From an uncultured bacterium (GTDB lineage Bacteria; Latescibacterota; UBA2968; UBA8231), in NCBI GenBank assembly GCA_937942165.1, contig CALDFW010000100.1, forward strand, positions 1 through 35,188: a DNA stretch of 35,188 bases. The letters are read 5' to 3'. Positions 1-9,100 of the stretch are shown piece after piece. The translations under genes were made by a program, and so were the position numbers. The notes below the pieces were generated by a model. That model was given only the letters and a program-made list of their open reading frames with translations. It was not told the DNA's origin and did no database searches. Positions within the stretch are counted from its first letter, which is position 1; every line of letters starts with the position of its first letter.

Positions 1-139
1 GATTGCCGTGATCAGTGACCGCCATGGCCGGCATACCGAGTTCGGCTGCCGTCTCTGCCATCTCTCGGATACGACAGCCCCCATCCAATAAACTGTACTC
101 GCTGTGACCGTGTAGATGCACGAAGCCAGCCGAAGCCAT
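1..139 (-). CDS. dnaE: DNA polymerase III alpha subunit, N-terminal fragment (partial, runs off window)
   Basis: This gene is not in the ORF track because it is cut by the window edge. The reverse strand from an ATG at 139-137 reads 46 codons without a stop. It contains [15 protein letters not shown] followed by [12 protein letters not shown], the classic opening of the PHP domain at the N-terminus of the replicative polymerase subunit DnaE. The [13 protein letters not shown] and TDHGN blocks are metal-site signatures of that domain. A GGAGG Shine-Dalgarno sits at 146-150, six bases before the ATG, so the start is well supported. The gene is divergent from wecB. PolC or an error-prone DnaE2 would open similarly, so the paralogue cannot be fixed from 46 residues. 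Confidence 0.88.
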   Translation of the reverse strand, partial: MASAGFVHLHGHSEYSLLDGGCRIREMAETAAELGMPAMAVTDHGN

Positions 140-578
140 GCAAAACCTCCAAGGAATGCTGTGGGCAACCCTGAGGGGGTGCCCGTTAATAGCGCGTATT
201 TTTTAGCAGATACAATCGTAGAGCGATGTAAAAAAAAGCCGCCGTACCAACAAGGGGAATGGCGCATGCTGGGCAATCAAAGCGGGGAGCATAATGCCCG
301 ATGGACCAAAACATAGAAAATCAAAAATAGGATGTCAATCAGAAGGGAAGTGCCTTGCCGCGATACACCAAAAATAAGACTAAGCTAATTATTAACAATA
401 ATTTATACATATTTTACACTCACCTGTAATGAAAATAAATACGCCTTGGTGATTGTTTTTCTAGGCGGTTACGAACTTGCCCTTCGAGAGCGACAGATGA
501 GTCGACTACGCGCAGACTCATGCTGGCCGGCACAGTGTAACCAACGTATATTGAAAGAGTTACTTAACCGGAGTGATC
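140..578. promoter_or_regulatory. Divergent intergenic region between dnaE and wecB
   Basis: This 439-base stretch separates two divergent genes and should hold promoters for both. The part at about 360-435 is very AT-rich. Two imperfect stem-loops are visible: GGGCA/TGCCC at 163-184 near the dnaE ribosome site, and ATGAGTC/GACTCAT (497-503 with 515-521) in the wecB leader, without a T-run. I see no convincing consensus promoter pair and no conserved RNA motif. ORF-track entries at 116-316 and 446-736 have no recognisable protein features. Confidence 0.45.
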
Positions 579-1697
579 ATGAGCAAAAAAATTATCGTCG
601 TCGCCGGTGCCCGACCCAATTTTATGAAAGTAGCTCCCATTCTGGCCGAACTGCGTCGCTATCGCCAGGACTTCCAGCCGCTTCTCGTGCACACGGGACA
701 GCACTACGACTACCAGATGTCAGAAGTATTCTTTGACGAGTTAGAACTCCCTCCGCCCGATATATACCTCGACGTCGTACGCGACCATCCCAACCAGCAA
801 ACGGCCGATATTATCGGCAAATTCGACGCCGTGCTCGAACGCGAAACCCCCGACCTCGTCCTAGTAGTCGGCGACGTGACCTCAACAGACTCCTGTGCCT
901 TAGCAGCGAGTAAGCGCGACGTGGCGCTTGCGCACGTCGAAGCCGGACTGCGCAGCCGGGACCGCCGCATGCCCGAAGAGCGCACTCGCTTGGTCACAGA
1001 CGCCCTAGCCGATCTACTCTTTACCTACTCAGACGACGCCGACGCCAACCTGCGCGCCGAAAATGTGCCGAGCGAATGTATCTTTCAAGTGGGCAACGTC
1101 ATGATCGACACGCTCTTCCGCTTTCGTCAAAAGGCAGAGCAGTCTAACGTTTTGGAAGAAATCGGCGTGCGTCCGAAAGAGTATGTCCTAACGACCATGC
1201 ATCGCCCTTCGAACGTAGACGATCCGCAGGCGCTGGCCGGACTGCTCGGCGCCTTTGCCGAAATAGGCAAGGATATCGATATCGTCTTCCAACTGCATCC
1301 ACGCACTAAGGATCGCATCGAGCGGTTTGACCTACAGAGTGCCCTAGAGGCCATACCCAACGTGCATTTGATCGGCCCACAGGGCTATCTGGACATCGTA
1401 AAACTGCAGGAGAACGCGCGCTTGGCCCTCACGGATTCAGCCGGTATAGCCGAAGAGACTACGGCGCTGCAAGTACCCTGTTTAACGCTGAGGGAAAATA
1501 CCGAGCGCCCGGTGACGATCGAACAGGGCAGCAATCAGTTAGTGGGCTGTCAGCCACAGCGCGTCGTCGAAGCGGCGCGCGCTGCGTTGGCAGACAGACC
1601 CAATGCGTATCCAGTGCCACCAAGATGGGATGGACGCAGCGCCGAACGCCTTGTCGACGTCTTGCGCAAAGGCATCAAGAGGCGACTCAGCTACTAG
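579..1697 (+). CDS. wecB: UDP-N-acetylglucosamine 2-epimerase (non-hydrolysing)
   Basis: This enzyme interconverts UDP-GlcNAc and UDP-ManNAc in the cytoplasm, supplying ManNAc-type sugars for surface polysaccharide. The 372-residue product matches the family length (E. coli WecB is 376). It has the family blocks in order: GARPNFMKVAPI near the N-terminus, HTGQHYD, VVGDVTST, HVEAGLRS, PEERTR, MHRPSNVD and TDSAGIAEETT, the last in the UDP-binding C-terminal half. The acidic catalytic positions (Asp of the GD block, Glu of HVEAG and PEERT) and the His of MHRPSN are present. The ORF track starts at a GTG at 573, but ATG 579 lies five bases after GGAG and is the better start. No UDP-ManNAc dehydrogenase is adjacent. 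DUF6807 follows after 50 bases in the same direction. Confidence 0.93.
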   Translation: MSKKIIVVAGARPNFMKVAPILAELRRYRQDFQPLLVHTGQHYDYQMSEVFFDELELPPPDIYLDVVRDHPNQQTADIIGKFDAVLERETPDLVLVVGDVTSTDSCALAASKRDVALAHVEAGLRSRDRRMPEERTRLVTDALADLLFTYSDDADANLRAENVPSECIFQVGNVMIDTLFRFRQKAEQSNVLEEIGVRPKEYVLTTMHRPSNVDDPQALAGLLGAFAEIGKDIDIVFQLHPRTKDRIERFDLQSALEAIPNVHLIGPQGYLDIVKLQENARLALTDSAGIAEETTALQVPCLTLRENTERPVTIEQGSNQLVGCQPQRVVEAARAALADRPNAYPVPPRWDGRSAERLVDVLRKGIKRRLSY

Positions 1698-1747
1698 GCG
1701 TCCCTGCCCCAAGCGGCGCTATTTGCGACCAAATCATATGGATTATT

Positions 1748-2611
1748 ATGAGCAAATTATACCTACAGAAAAACCTGCTTGGCTTTGAGGTTCACTACGA
1801 CGAGAACAGACCGCTGACGCTTTATCGCGCGCGTGAAGAGCTGCCACGCACCGATTCCCCCAAGCCGTGTTTCGCGCCGATATATACCCCTTCAGGCACG
1901 CTCGTTACGGAGTACCGTCCCTCCGATCACACGTGGCATACGGGCCTCTACTTTGGCTGGGTGCACGCCAATGGCGTAAATCTATGGGGCGGGCCCTGGT
2001 ATCTTCCAACAACGAAAAAGTACGAGCACGTAGACGACAGCCACGGCCAGCAGCGCCACGAGAACTTTACTCAATTCACGTCAGACGATGCTATTTCCGT
2101 ATCTGAAACGCTCTCTTGGCTCGACGCTCATGACGCGCCTTTCGCCCTAGAGGAGCGCACGTACAGCATTGAGCCCGTGCCTGGAGGAACGCGCTGGCAT
2201 ATCGCAACGCAGATCCGCCCAACGGCAGAATCTTTGGTGCTGGGCGCAAGCCGCGCGGCCCGCTACAGCGGCTTGGAACTCCGCATGGGACCTCCTTTCG
2301 CCGAAGCCGCTCACTACGACAGCGAAGGCCGGATCGGACACGAAGCCATCATGAGACAGCGCGCTCGCTGGGTTGCGGCTCGCGGAGCAAGCGGAGGCTG
2401 TGTCGCCATGATGGACCATCCGAACAACCCTCGCCACCCCGTAACATGGTTCACCCGCAAAAACTTACTGGGTGCGGGCTTGCTAATGGAAGACGATTTG
2501 GAAATCCCCCAGGGCCAGCGCCTCGATTTATCCTATGCATTCTTCGTGCTGGACGCCGACCCCGGCATCGACGCATGGGAAGCTCACTACAAGGCATTCT
2601 GTTCCACCTAA
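1748..2611 (+). CDS. DUF6807 (PmoA-like) family protein
   Basis: The 287-residue product carries the hallmark of the family once labelled 'methane oxygenase PmoA' (now DUF6807): FAPIYTPSGTLVTEYRP, then DHTWHTGLYFGWVHANGVNLWGG, and a C-terminal NPRHPVTWFTRKN block. The family is common in polysaccharide-degrading Planctomycetes, Verrucomicrobia and related groups. The name PmoA is misleading, since this is not the particulate methane monooxygenase subunit. It is probably a beta-sandwich protein acting on a carbohydrate, but no reaction can be assigned. There is no signal peptide. The ORF-track start at 1625 lies inside wecB and its first 41 codons do not look like family sequence. ATG 1748 begins MSKLYLQKN and is preferred, although its ribosome site is weak. 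Confidence 0.85.
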   Translation: MSKLYLQKNLLGFEVHYDENRPLTLYRAREELPRTDSPKPCFAPIYTPSGTLVTEYRPSDHTWHTGLYFGWVHANGVNLWGGPWYLPTTKKYEHVDDSHGQQRHENFTQFTSDDAISVSETLSWLDAHDAPFALEERTYSIEPVPGGTRWHIATQIRPTAESLVLGASRAARYSGLELRMGPPFAEAAHYDSEGRIGHEAIMRQRARWVAARGASGGCVAMMDHPNNPRHPVTWFTRKNLLGAGLLMEDDLEIPQGQRLDLSYAFFVLDADPGIDAWEAHYKAFCST

Positions 2612-2720
2612 GTGCGATCTGAAGCGTTTTGCAGCGCTCTGCTTGACTTCTAATCTCCATGCAATAGTATCATTGGATCAACGCGCACACTTTACAGCGC
2701 CACCTTAGATCAAGTTAAAA

Positions 2721-2730
2721 CAAACGTTTG
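2721..2730 (+). promoter_or_regulatory. Palindromic operator candidate for the TetR regulator
   Basis: CAAACGTTTG is a perfect 10-bp palindrome ending 14 bases before the tetR start codon, within an AT-rich setting. TetR-family repressors usually bind short palindromes in their own promoter, so this is the obvious autoregulatory site. I did not find a second perfect copy in front of the efflux operon at 3438-3527. Confidence 0.5.
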
Positions 2731-2744
2731 AATGACGGCCTTAA

Positions 2745-3437
2745 ATGCACACACAAACAGCCTCCAAAAGCAACCCTGGACCCGTCAATTCCCCAACGAC
2801 CTCAACTCGTGACCGACTGTTAGACGTAGCCGAGCGCCTCTTTGCGCAGCGAGGCGTTGACGCGACTTCACTCCGCGCTATCACCACTGCGGCTGAAGCC
2901 AACCTCGCTTCGGTAAACTACCACTTCGGCTCTAAGGATGGTCTGTTTTTGGAGATTTTGGCACGGCGCACGGCGCCGGTCAACGCCGAGCGCTTGCGCT
3001 TACTCAGCCTGGCCGAAAAGCAGGCTGATGGACATCCAAGTACGAGCGCAATACTACATGCCTTTCTGGCCCCTGCGCTCCGCATGTATGCCCGCGACAG
3101 AGAAGATGCCAAGCACATCATATCCCTACTGGGACGTCTACACACGGAACCGCGCGCAGACGAGCTAAAAAGGCTGTTTTTCAACGAACTTCGCGAGGTA
3201 ATGCAGCGCTTTATACCCGCACTGCAGCAGGCCTTGCCTCAATTAGAAGCGCATGAGGTCGCGCGAAACTTCTTTTTCACAGTCGGTTCTATGGCCCATT
3301 TAATGAGCGCAGGCGATATGCTGAGTATTGCATCAGACGGTCTGTGTAACGCGGATGACTCCGAAGCCAACCTACAGCATCTCATTGCTTTCAGCGCGGC
3401 CGGTATGAGCGCGTCCCCCACTCGGAACACTATTTAA
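2745..3437 (+). CDS. TetR/AcrR family transcriptional regulator
   Basis: The 230-residue protein has a typical TetR N-terminal DNA-binding domain. TRDRLLDVAERLFAQRGV (about residues 21-38) is helix 1. The helix-turn-helix runs through TSLRAITTAAEANLASVNYHFGSKDGLF (about 41-68), with the conserved YHFGSK recognition segment. The C-terminal ligand-binding part is helical and resembles the CerR/TetR_C type, but the ligand cannot be read from it. It lies 90 bases upstream of, and co-oriented with, the NodT-HlyD-RND efflux operon, the usual place for a local repressor of such pumps. The ATG at 2745 has a poor ribosome site. The first 20 residues are polar and Ser/Thr/Pro-rich, so a slightly later start cannot be excluded. 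Confidence 0.92.
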   Translation: MHTQTASKSNPGPVNSPTTSTRDRLLDVAERLFAQRGVDATSLRAITTAAEANLASVNYHFGSKDGLFLEILARRTAPVNAERLRLLSLAEKQADGHPSTSAILHAFLAPALRMYARDREDAKHIISLLGRLHTEPRADELKRLFFNELREVMQRFIPALQQALPQLEAHEVARNFFFTVGSMAHLMSAGDMLSIASDGLCNADDSEANLQHLIAFSAAGMSASPTRNTI

Positions 3438-3527
3438 GGAATGAATTAAACTGAGTAACTGTCTAAACTACACACCAAATCACATGAGTTTGACACACCT
3501 TTTTACTGCTGATCGAAGGAACAGAGC

Positions 3528-4949
3528 ATGATGTGGAAGTTCTTGGGAATACTTGCAGTCTTCAGTGGCTGTGCGTCTGCCCCTGCAGTGCGACACCCCG
3601 ACATCGACATAGCGAAACCGGCACGGGAATCATCAACAGACGCTACCCCCATCGCCAAGTGGTGGACTCACCTCGGGGATGCCCGCCTGGATAGCCTAGT
3701 CGACCAAGCGCTGCGCAGCAACTTTAACCTGCAGACGGCTGCAGCGCGCCTGGCGCAGGCAGAGGCGCAGGCGCGCATTGCCGGTGCATCACTCCAGCCG
3801 AACATCGGCCTTGGCGGTTCGGGCACCAGACGCAAACAAAACTTTATCGGCTTCCCCATCCCGGGAAACCAGGGACAGGTCCTGAGCAACACGACTAACA
3901 GCTATGGCGTTAGTCTCAGTTCCAGCTGGGAACTCGACCTGTGGGGCGGCTTGCGCGCTGGGACGCGCGCTGCGCTGGCCGATGCCCAAGCAGCCCAGGC
4001 TGAACTATACGGCGCACGGCTGTCCGTCGCCGCCCAAACGGCGCGCGCCTACGTGGCCGCCGTCGAAGCCAAGCGCCAGGTCGAACTGGCTCGAGCCACG
4101 GTCGATAACTACCGCGTTTCAAACGAACAAATTGACAGGCGCTACGAGCGCGGTTTGAGCACCTCATTAGAGCTTCGCTTGGGACGTTCTAATATAGCGG
4201 CAGCCGAAGCTACGCTCGAGCAACGACGCCAGCAGTGGGATCGCACCAAACGCCAGCTTGAGATCCTACTGGGCCGCTACCCCAGCGGACGCATCGAAAT
4301 GGGGGATGGGCTACCGGCTGCCCCGTCTCCCGTACCCGCTGACCTCTCGGCAGAACTCGTGCGCAGAAGGCCCGATTTGATTGCAGCCGAACGCCGCCTA
4401 GCTGCGGCCGACAGCCGCCTGCTACAGGCAAGACGCCAGCTTCTGCCACGCATCAGTCTAACCGCATCAACGGGCACGTCCTCTGATGAGCTGAGCAACC
4501 TTCTAAGCGGCGACTTCTCCGTGTGGAATATGCTTGCCAACATCACTCAACCTCTCCTACAGGGCGGCCGTCTACGCGCGGGCGTGGACCTAGCACAGGC
4601 AGGCGTCGACGCCTCGTTGGCCACCTACGCACAGAGCGCTTTGCTCGCCTACGCCGAGGTAGAGCAGGCGCTCATAGCCGCCGATTTGCTCGCCCGACAG
4701 GAAAAGGCCCTGCAGACGGCCACGACCGAAGCACAGGCAGCGCGCACGCTAGCCGAAGATCGCTACGCCAAAGGCCTGTCCGACCTAATTACTTTGCTCG
4801 ATGCCCAGCGCCGCGCTTTTGACGCGGAAAGCCGACTGCTCTCCGTGCGCCGGCTACGCCTAGATGCACGCATCGATCTTCACTTGGCATTGGGCGGTGA
4901 TTTCAGCCATACACCGCTCTCCTTACACTCTGCGGAGAACACCCGATGA
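3528..4949 (+). CDS. RND efflux outer-membrane lipoprotein, NodT/TolC family
   Basis: This is the outer-membrane channel of a tripartite efflux pump. The N-terminus MMWKFLGILAVFSGCAS is a lipoprotein signal with Cys15 as the acylation site. The mature protein shows the duplicated OEP repeats of long alpha-hairpins: a segment with LVDQALRSNFNLQTAAARLAQAEAQ, a second with LARQEKALQTATTEAQAARTLAEDRYAKGL, and the RRPDLIAAERRLAAADSRLLQAR motif typical of NodT proteins. Length (473 aa) is normal. AAGGA at 3516-3520 is seven bases before ATG 3528. The stop codon overlaps the start of the adaptor gene (ATGA), so the two are translationally coupled. Confidence 0.93.
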   Translation: MMWKFLGILAVFSGCASAPAVRHPDIDIAKPARESSTDATPIAKWWTHLGDARLDSLVDQALRSNFNLQTAAARLAQAEAQARIAGASLQPNIGLGGSGTRRKQNFIGFPIPGNQGQVLSNTTNSYGVSLSSSWELDLWGGLRAGTRAALADAQAAQAELYGARLSVAAQTARAYVAAVEAKRQVELARATVDNYRVSNEQIDRRYERGLSTSLELRLGRSNIAAAEATLEQRRQQWDRTKRQLEILLGRYPSGRIEMGDGLPAAPSPVPADLSAELVRRRPDLIAAERRLAAADSRLLQARRQLLPRISLTASTGTSSDELSNLLSGDFSVWNMLANITQPLLQGGRLRAGVDLAQAGVDASLATYAQSALLAYAEVEQALIAADLLARQEKALQTATTEAQAARTLAEDRYAKGLSDLITLLDAQRRAFDAESRLLSVRRLRLDARIDLHLALGGDFSHTPLSLHSAENTR

Positions 4950-6193
4950 AAAGCGCGTTAAAAACCGTACTACCCCTACTCATCCTCGCGGCGGGCGCGG
5001 CGGCATTTGTCCTGCTCGAATCCATGCAGACCGAGCCACAGCGCATTGAGCGCCCCAAATTGGGGCCGCTCGTAGAGGTTATGGAAACACCCGTACAGCG
5101 CGTTCAGGTCGTCGTGGAAGGTCAGGGCATCGTGCGACCCGATGCGCAGATCAACCTGGTCCCCCAGGTATCAGGCATAGTCGTATGGAAAGATGAGGCG
5201 TTTAAATCAGGCGGCGCTTTCATCAAGGGCGACGTGCTTTTTAGGATCGATCCTCGCGACTATGAGCTGGCTCTTCGGCAGGCACAGGCGCAGGTCGAAC
5301 AGGCGCGGTATCAGCGCGATATCGCACAGCAAGAATCGGATGTAGCGCAACAAGAGTGGCAGCGCATGCGCGGCAATGATAGCACACCTTCCGACCTCGT
5401 CCTACGCCTTCCTCAACTGCGCGCAGCAGAAGCCAGCCTAACGGCAGCGCAGGCGCGCTTAGAAGAGGTCGCGCTGCGCTTGGAACGAACCCAGCTAAAA
5501 GCACCCTTCAGTGGACGCGTGCGCACGAGCCAAGTCGACGTGGGGCAACACGTCAATGCGGGGCAACCCATCGCTCAGATTTACAGCATAGAAAAGGCTG
5601 AAATCGTCGTCCCCGTGCCCGACGAAGATCTGGCTTGGTTCACCCTACCCGCACCGATTGACACACAGGTAGATGCGTGGGACGCACAGCGCATCGACGA
5701 CAACCGCCGCGAAGATCCCAACGCCTCTTTCCACTATGCACAGCGCGGCGCAACAACGCGCGTGCAGGGCACGTTTGCTGGGAGGGAACACGAATGGGAC
5801 GGACGCGTAGTGCGCACCGAAGGTGAACTGGATCCACAAAGCCGCATGGTCCGCCTGGTAGTCGAAGTAGATGAGCCCTACGGCGCTCTGGCTGAAGGTT
5901 CACCCCCGCTGACGGTCGGCATGTTTGTCAACGTGGCTATTGCGGGACGATACGTCGACAACGTGCGCGTCGTCCCGCGCTCAGCGCTCCGCCTGGACGA
6001 TGCCGTGTGGACCGTAGGTGAAGACGGCATCCTCAACATACGCCAAGCTGAAGTGCTAAGGCGCCTCCAAGACAACGTGCTTGCCCGGTTTGACCTGAAC
6101 GAAGGAGAGCACATCATAACATCGCAGATAAACGGCGTTACCCACGGCATGAAAGTCCGCATTAGCGACGCTCGAAAGGAGGCCGGATCTTGA
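4946..6193 (+). CDS. RND efflux periplasmic adaptor (membrane fusion protein, HlyD/AcrA type)
   Basis: The 415-residue product joins the inner-membrane pump to the outer-membrane channel. A single N-terminal hydrophobic segment (about residues 7-24, LPLLILAAGAAAFVLL) anchors it. The lipoyl-like half-motifs surround a coiled-coil hairpin (ALRQAQAQVEQARYQRDIAQQE through AQARLEEVALRLERTQLKAP), followed by FSGRVRTSQVDVGQHVNAGQPI and a beta-barrel domain with VGMFVNVAIAGR. The ATG overlaps the nodT stop by four bases and the stop codon overlaps the TTG of the pump gene, so all three are tightly coupled. Confidence 0.92.
   Translation: MKSALKTVLPLLILAAGAAAFVLLESMQTEPQRIERPKLGPLVEVMETPVQRVQVVVEGQGIVRPDAQINLVPQVSGIVVWKDEAFKSGGAFIKGDVLFRIDPRDYELALRQAQAQVEQARYQRDIAQQESDVAQQEWQRMRGNDSTPSDLVLRLPQLRAAEASLTAAQARLEEVALRLERTQLKAPFSGRVRTSQVDVGQHVNAGQPIAQIYSIEKAEIVVPVPDEDLAWFTLPAPIDTQVDAWDAQRIDDNRREDPNASFHYAQRGATTRVQGTFAGREHEWDGRVVRTEGELDPQSRMVRLVVEVDEPYGALAEGSPPLTVGMFVNVAIAGRYVDNVRVVPRSALRLDDAVWTVGEDGILNIRQAEVLRRLQDNVLARFDLNEGEHIITSQINGVTHGMKVRISDARKEAGS
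6175..6182 (+). promoter_or_regulatory. Strong ribosome binding site deciding a TTG start
   Basis: AAAGGAGG, a near-perfect anti-16S complement, lies at the end of the adaptor gene, seven bases before TTG 6190. No ATG or GTG of the pump frame is close enough to use it, so the RND gene very probably starts at TTG. Confidence 0.8.
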
Positions 6194-9100
6194 AAGCACC
6201 TGTGAGTTGGATGGCTAAAAATCACGTCGCCGCCAATCTATTTATGGGCTTTATCATGCTCAGCGGCCTGTTTTCCATGATGCAGACAAAGAAGGAAACA
6301 TTTCCCGAAATGTCTCTCGATCAGATCCAGGTACAGGTTCCCTATCGAGGGGCAGCGCCAACCGAGGTAGAAGAGGCCGTCTGCAAGCGCATCGAGGAAC
6401 GCGTGCGGGGATTGGAGGGCGTGCGCCGTGTCCGCTCAACGGCCGCCGAAGGCATCGGCGTCGTAAGCGTTGAGATGGAACGCGGCGTCGATATGACTCA
6501 AATGCTCGACGACATAAAAAACGCAGTGGACCGCATCGACACCTTTCCCACGGAGACGGAAAAGCCCGTGATCAAAGAGCTGACGCGGCGCTCGCAGGTC
6601 ATCGACGTAGTCCTGTATGGAGCAGTTGGCGAAAAAGCGTTAAAAATAGCGGCCGAGCGCGTGCGCGACGATCTGCGCAACAGCGGCGTGATCTCTCAGG
6701 TTGAGCTAAGCGGCGTGCGCGTAGACGAGATCTCCATTGAAGTATCCGATCAAGCACTGCGGCGCTACGGCTTGACCTTTGACCAACTGACCGCCGCCGT
6801 GCGCCGCACGAGTTTAGACCTACCGGCCGGCAGCGTAGAGAGCGAAGATGGAGAGATCCTGTTGCGCACGCAGGGCCTCATGCGCAGCGGTCGCGAGTAC
6901 GAAGAGGTCGTCGTGCTCACTCGTCCCGACGGCACCACTCTCACGTTAGGCGATATTGCATCCGTGCGCGACGGCTTTGAGGACAACGATCTCGTCTCCC
7001 GCTTTAACGGCCAGCCCGCAGCCGTCGTGCAGGTCTATCGAACGGGAGACCAGAGCGCACTCGACATTTCTGCCTATGTCCATGAATACGTGAAGGAGAA
7101 GCAATCTCTCTTGCCCAACGGCATTTCAATCGACTACGCGCGCGACGATGCTCGCATATTGCGCGGCCGTATGGATTTGCTCATTAGCAATGCACGCTTG
7201 GGACTGGTCTTGGTGTTTATATGCTTGAGCTTTTTCCTCGATCTAAAGTTGGCCTTCTGGGTCATGATGGGCATACCTATATCCTTTCTCGGCGCATTCC
7301 TACTCATGGAACCGTTTGACGCATCGATCAACATGCTCTCGCTCTTCGCCTTTATCGTCGCGCTTGGGATTGTTGTAGATGACGCGATCATCGTCGGCGA
7401 AAACGTCTATGCGCACCGCGAGAAGGGGAAAAACTTCTTGCGCGCGGCTATTGACGGCGCGATAGAAGTAGGTACGCCAGTAGTATTCTCCATTATGACC
7501 TCGGTCGCCGCCTTTATGCCTCTGTTTTTTATTGAAGGCATGATGGGCAAATTCATGTCTGTCATACCGGTTATCGTGATCGCCGTTCTCTTACTTTCTC
7601 TGGTAGAAAGCCTCTTTATACTACCAGCTCACCTTTCGTCAAAAGGCGATGGCATTGTGAGTCGAGCCTTTGACCGGCTGTTCCGTCGGCCACTCGCATT
7701 CCACAGTCGCATCGCACAATCCTTTGATCGCGGATTAAAGCGTTTTATAGGGTCGATCTATCAACCCACTTTGCGCTTGGCATTGGCCAATCCACTTTCG
7801 ACCACTGCACTGGCTTGTGCCCTGATGATGTTCACCGTCGGCCTAGTTGCAGGTGGGCACGTAAAATTTGTATTCATGCCGAAGATCGAATCGGATTGGC
7901 TGACGGTATCGGTGAACATGCCGCAGGGCACGACCGTTGACCAAACGACTAAAATCGTGGAGCTCATCGAGAAAAAGGCCTTGCAGCTGCGGGCAGAAAT
8001 CGACGGAAAAAGCGGCGAAAACGATTCGATATATCGCAACATTTTCACGTATATCGGCGATCAGCCCATGGGCCGACGCTCTTCTATGACGGCCACGGGA
8101 GGGGCAAGTGGACGCGGCCACCTAGGCGAGGTCACCATCGAACTCAAACCGGCAGAGAAACGCGATTTGGGTAGCACCGAAATCGAGGCTCGCCTCCGGC
8201 AACTCGTAGGCGAAGTGCCCGGTCCCGAGTCCGTCATATTTTCTTCCTCGCTCTTTTCCGCAGGCAACGCCATTGAAATTGAACTTGCCTCAGACCAATT
8301 CGAGCAGTTGCCCCTAGCCGTGGAGCGACTCAAAGAGCAAATTGCTCAATACGCAGGCACCGGCGACATCCAAGACAGCTTTGAAGAGGGTAAACTGGAG
8401 ATGAAACTCCAGCTCAAACCCCAGGCGCGCACGCTGGGCATCACTCTATCAGATCTGGCACGCCAGGTGCGTCAGGGCTTTTTCGGCGACCAGGTGCTGC
8501 GCTTTCAGCGGGGTTCCGACGATGTCCGCGTTATGGTGCGCTATCCGCAGAGCGAACGCCGCACCATGGGAGACGTACGTGCCATGCGCGTGCGCACACC
8601 CACCGGCGCCGAGATCCCGTTTGACGAAGTGGCCAACGTAGAAGTGGGACACGGTTTTTCCACTATCCAGCGCACCGACGGCCAGCGCGTCGTTACCGTC
8701 AGCGCTAGCGTCGATGAAAAAGCGGCCAATGCGGATGAAATTAACGGCGACCTAGCCGCGCGATTTCTACCTGCGCTGGCAAACGACTACGCGGGACTGC
8801 GCTATAGTTTTGGCGGCGAGCAGCGCGAGCGCAGTGACTCACTCGAGAGTATGTTTTTTAATTTTACGATCGCCCTATTTGCCATCTATGTGCTCTTGGC
8901 TATACCGTTTAAATCCTACCTACAGCCCTTTATTGTTATGAGCGCCATTCCCTTCGGCATTATCGGTGCCGTATGGGGTCACCTCTTTATGGGTATTGAC
9001 TTGGCCATGCTGAGTCTATTTGGAATTATCGCTCTGTCGGGGGTAGTAGTAAACGACTCACTCGTATTGCTATCTTTTTACAACCAGCTGCGCAAAGAGG

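Noticed and set aside
497-521. ATGAGTC/GACTCAT hairpin as a terminator or attenuator of wecB
   Set aside because: Only seven base pairs with an 11-base loop and no T-run follows.
446-736. 96-aa ORF upstream of and overlapping wecB
   Set aside because: It runs out of frame into wecB and has no recognisable motif; the leader explanation is simpler.
1748-2611. Particulate methane monooxygenase subunit
   Set aside because: The old family label is misleading; the protein is soluble without membrane segments.
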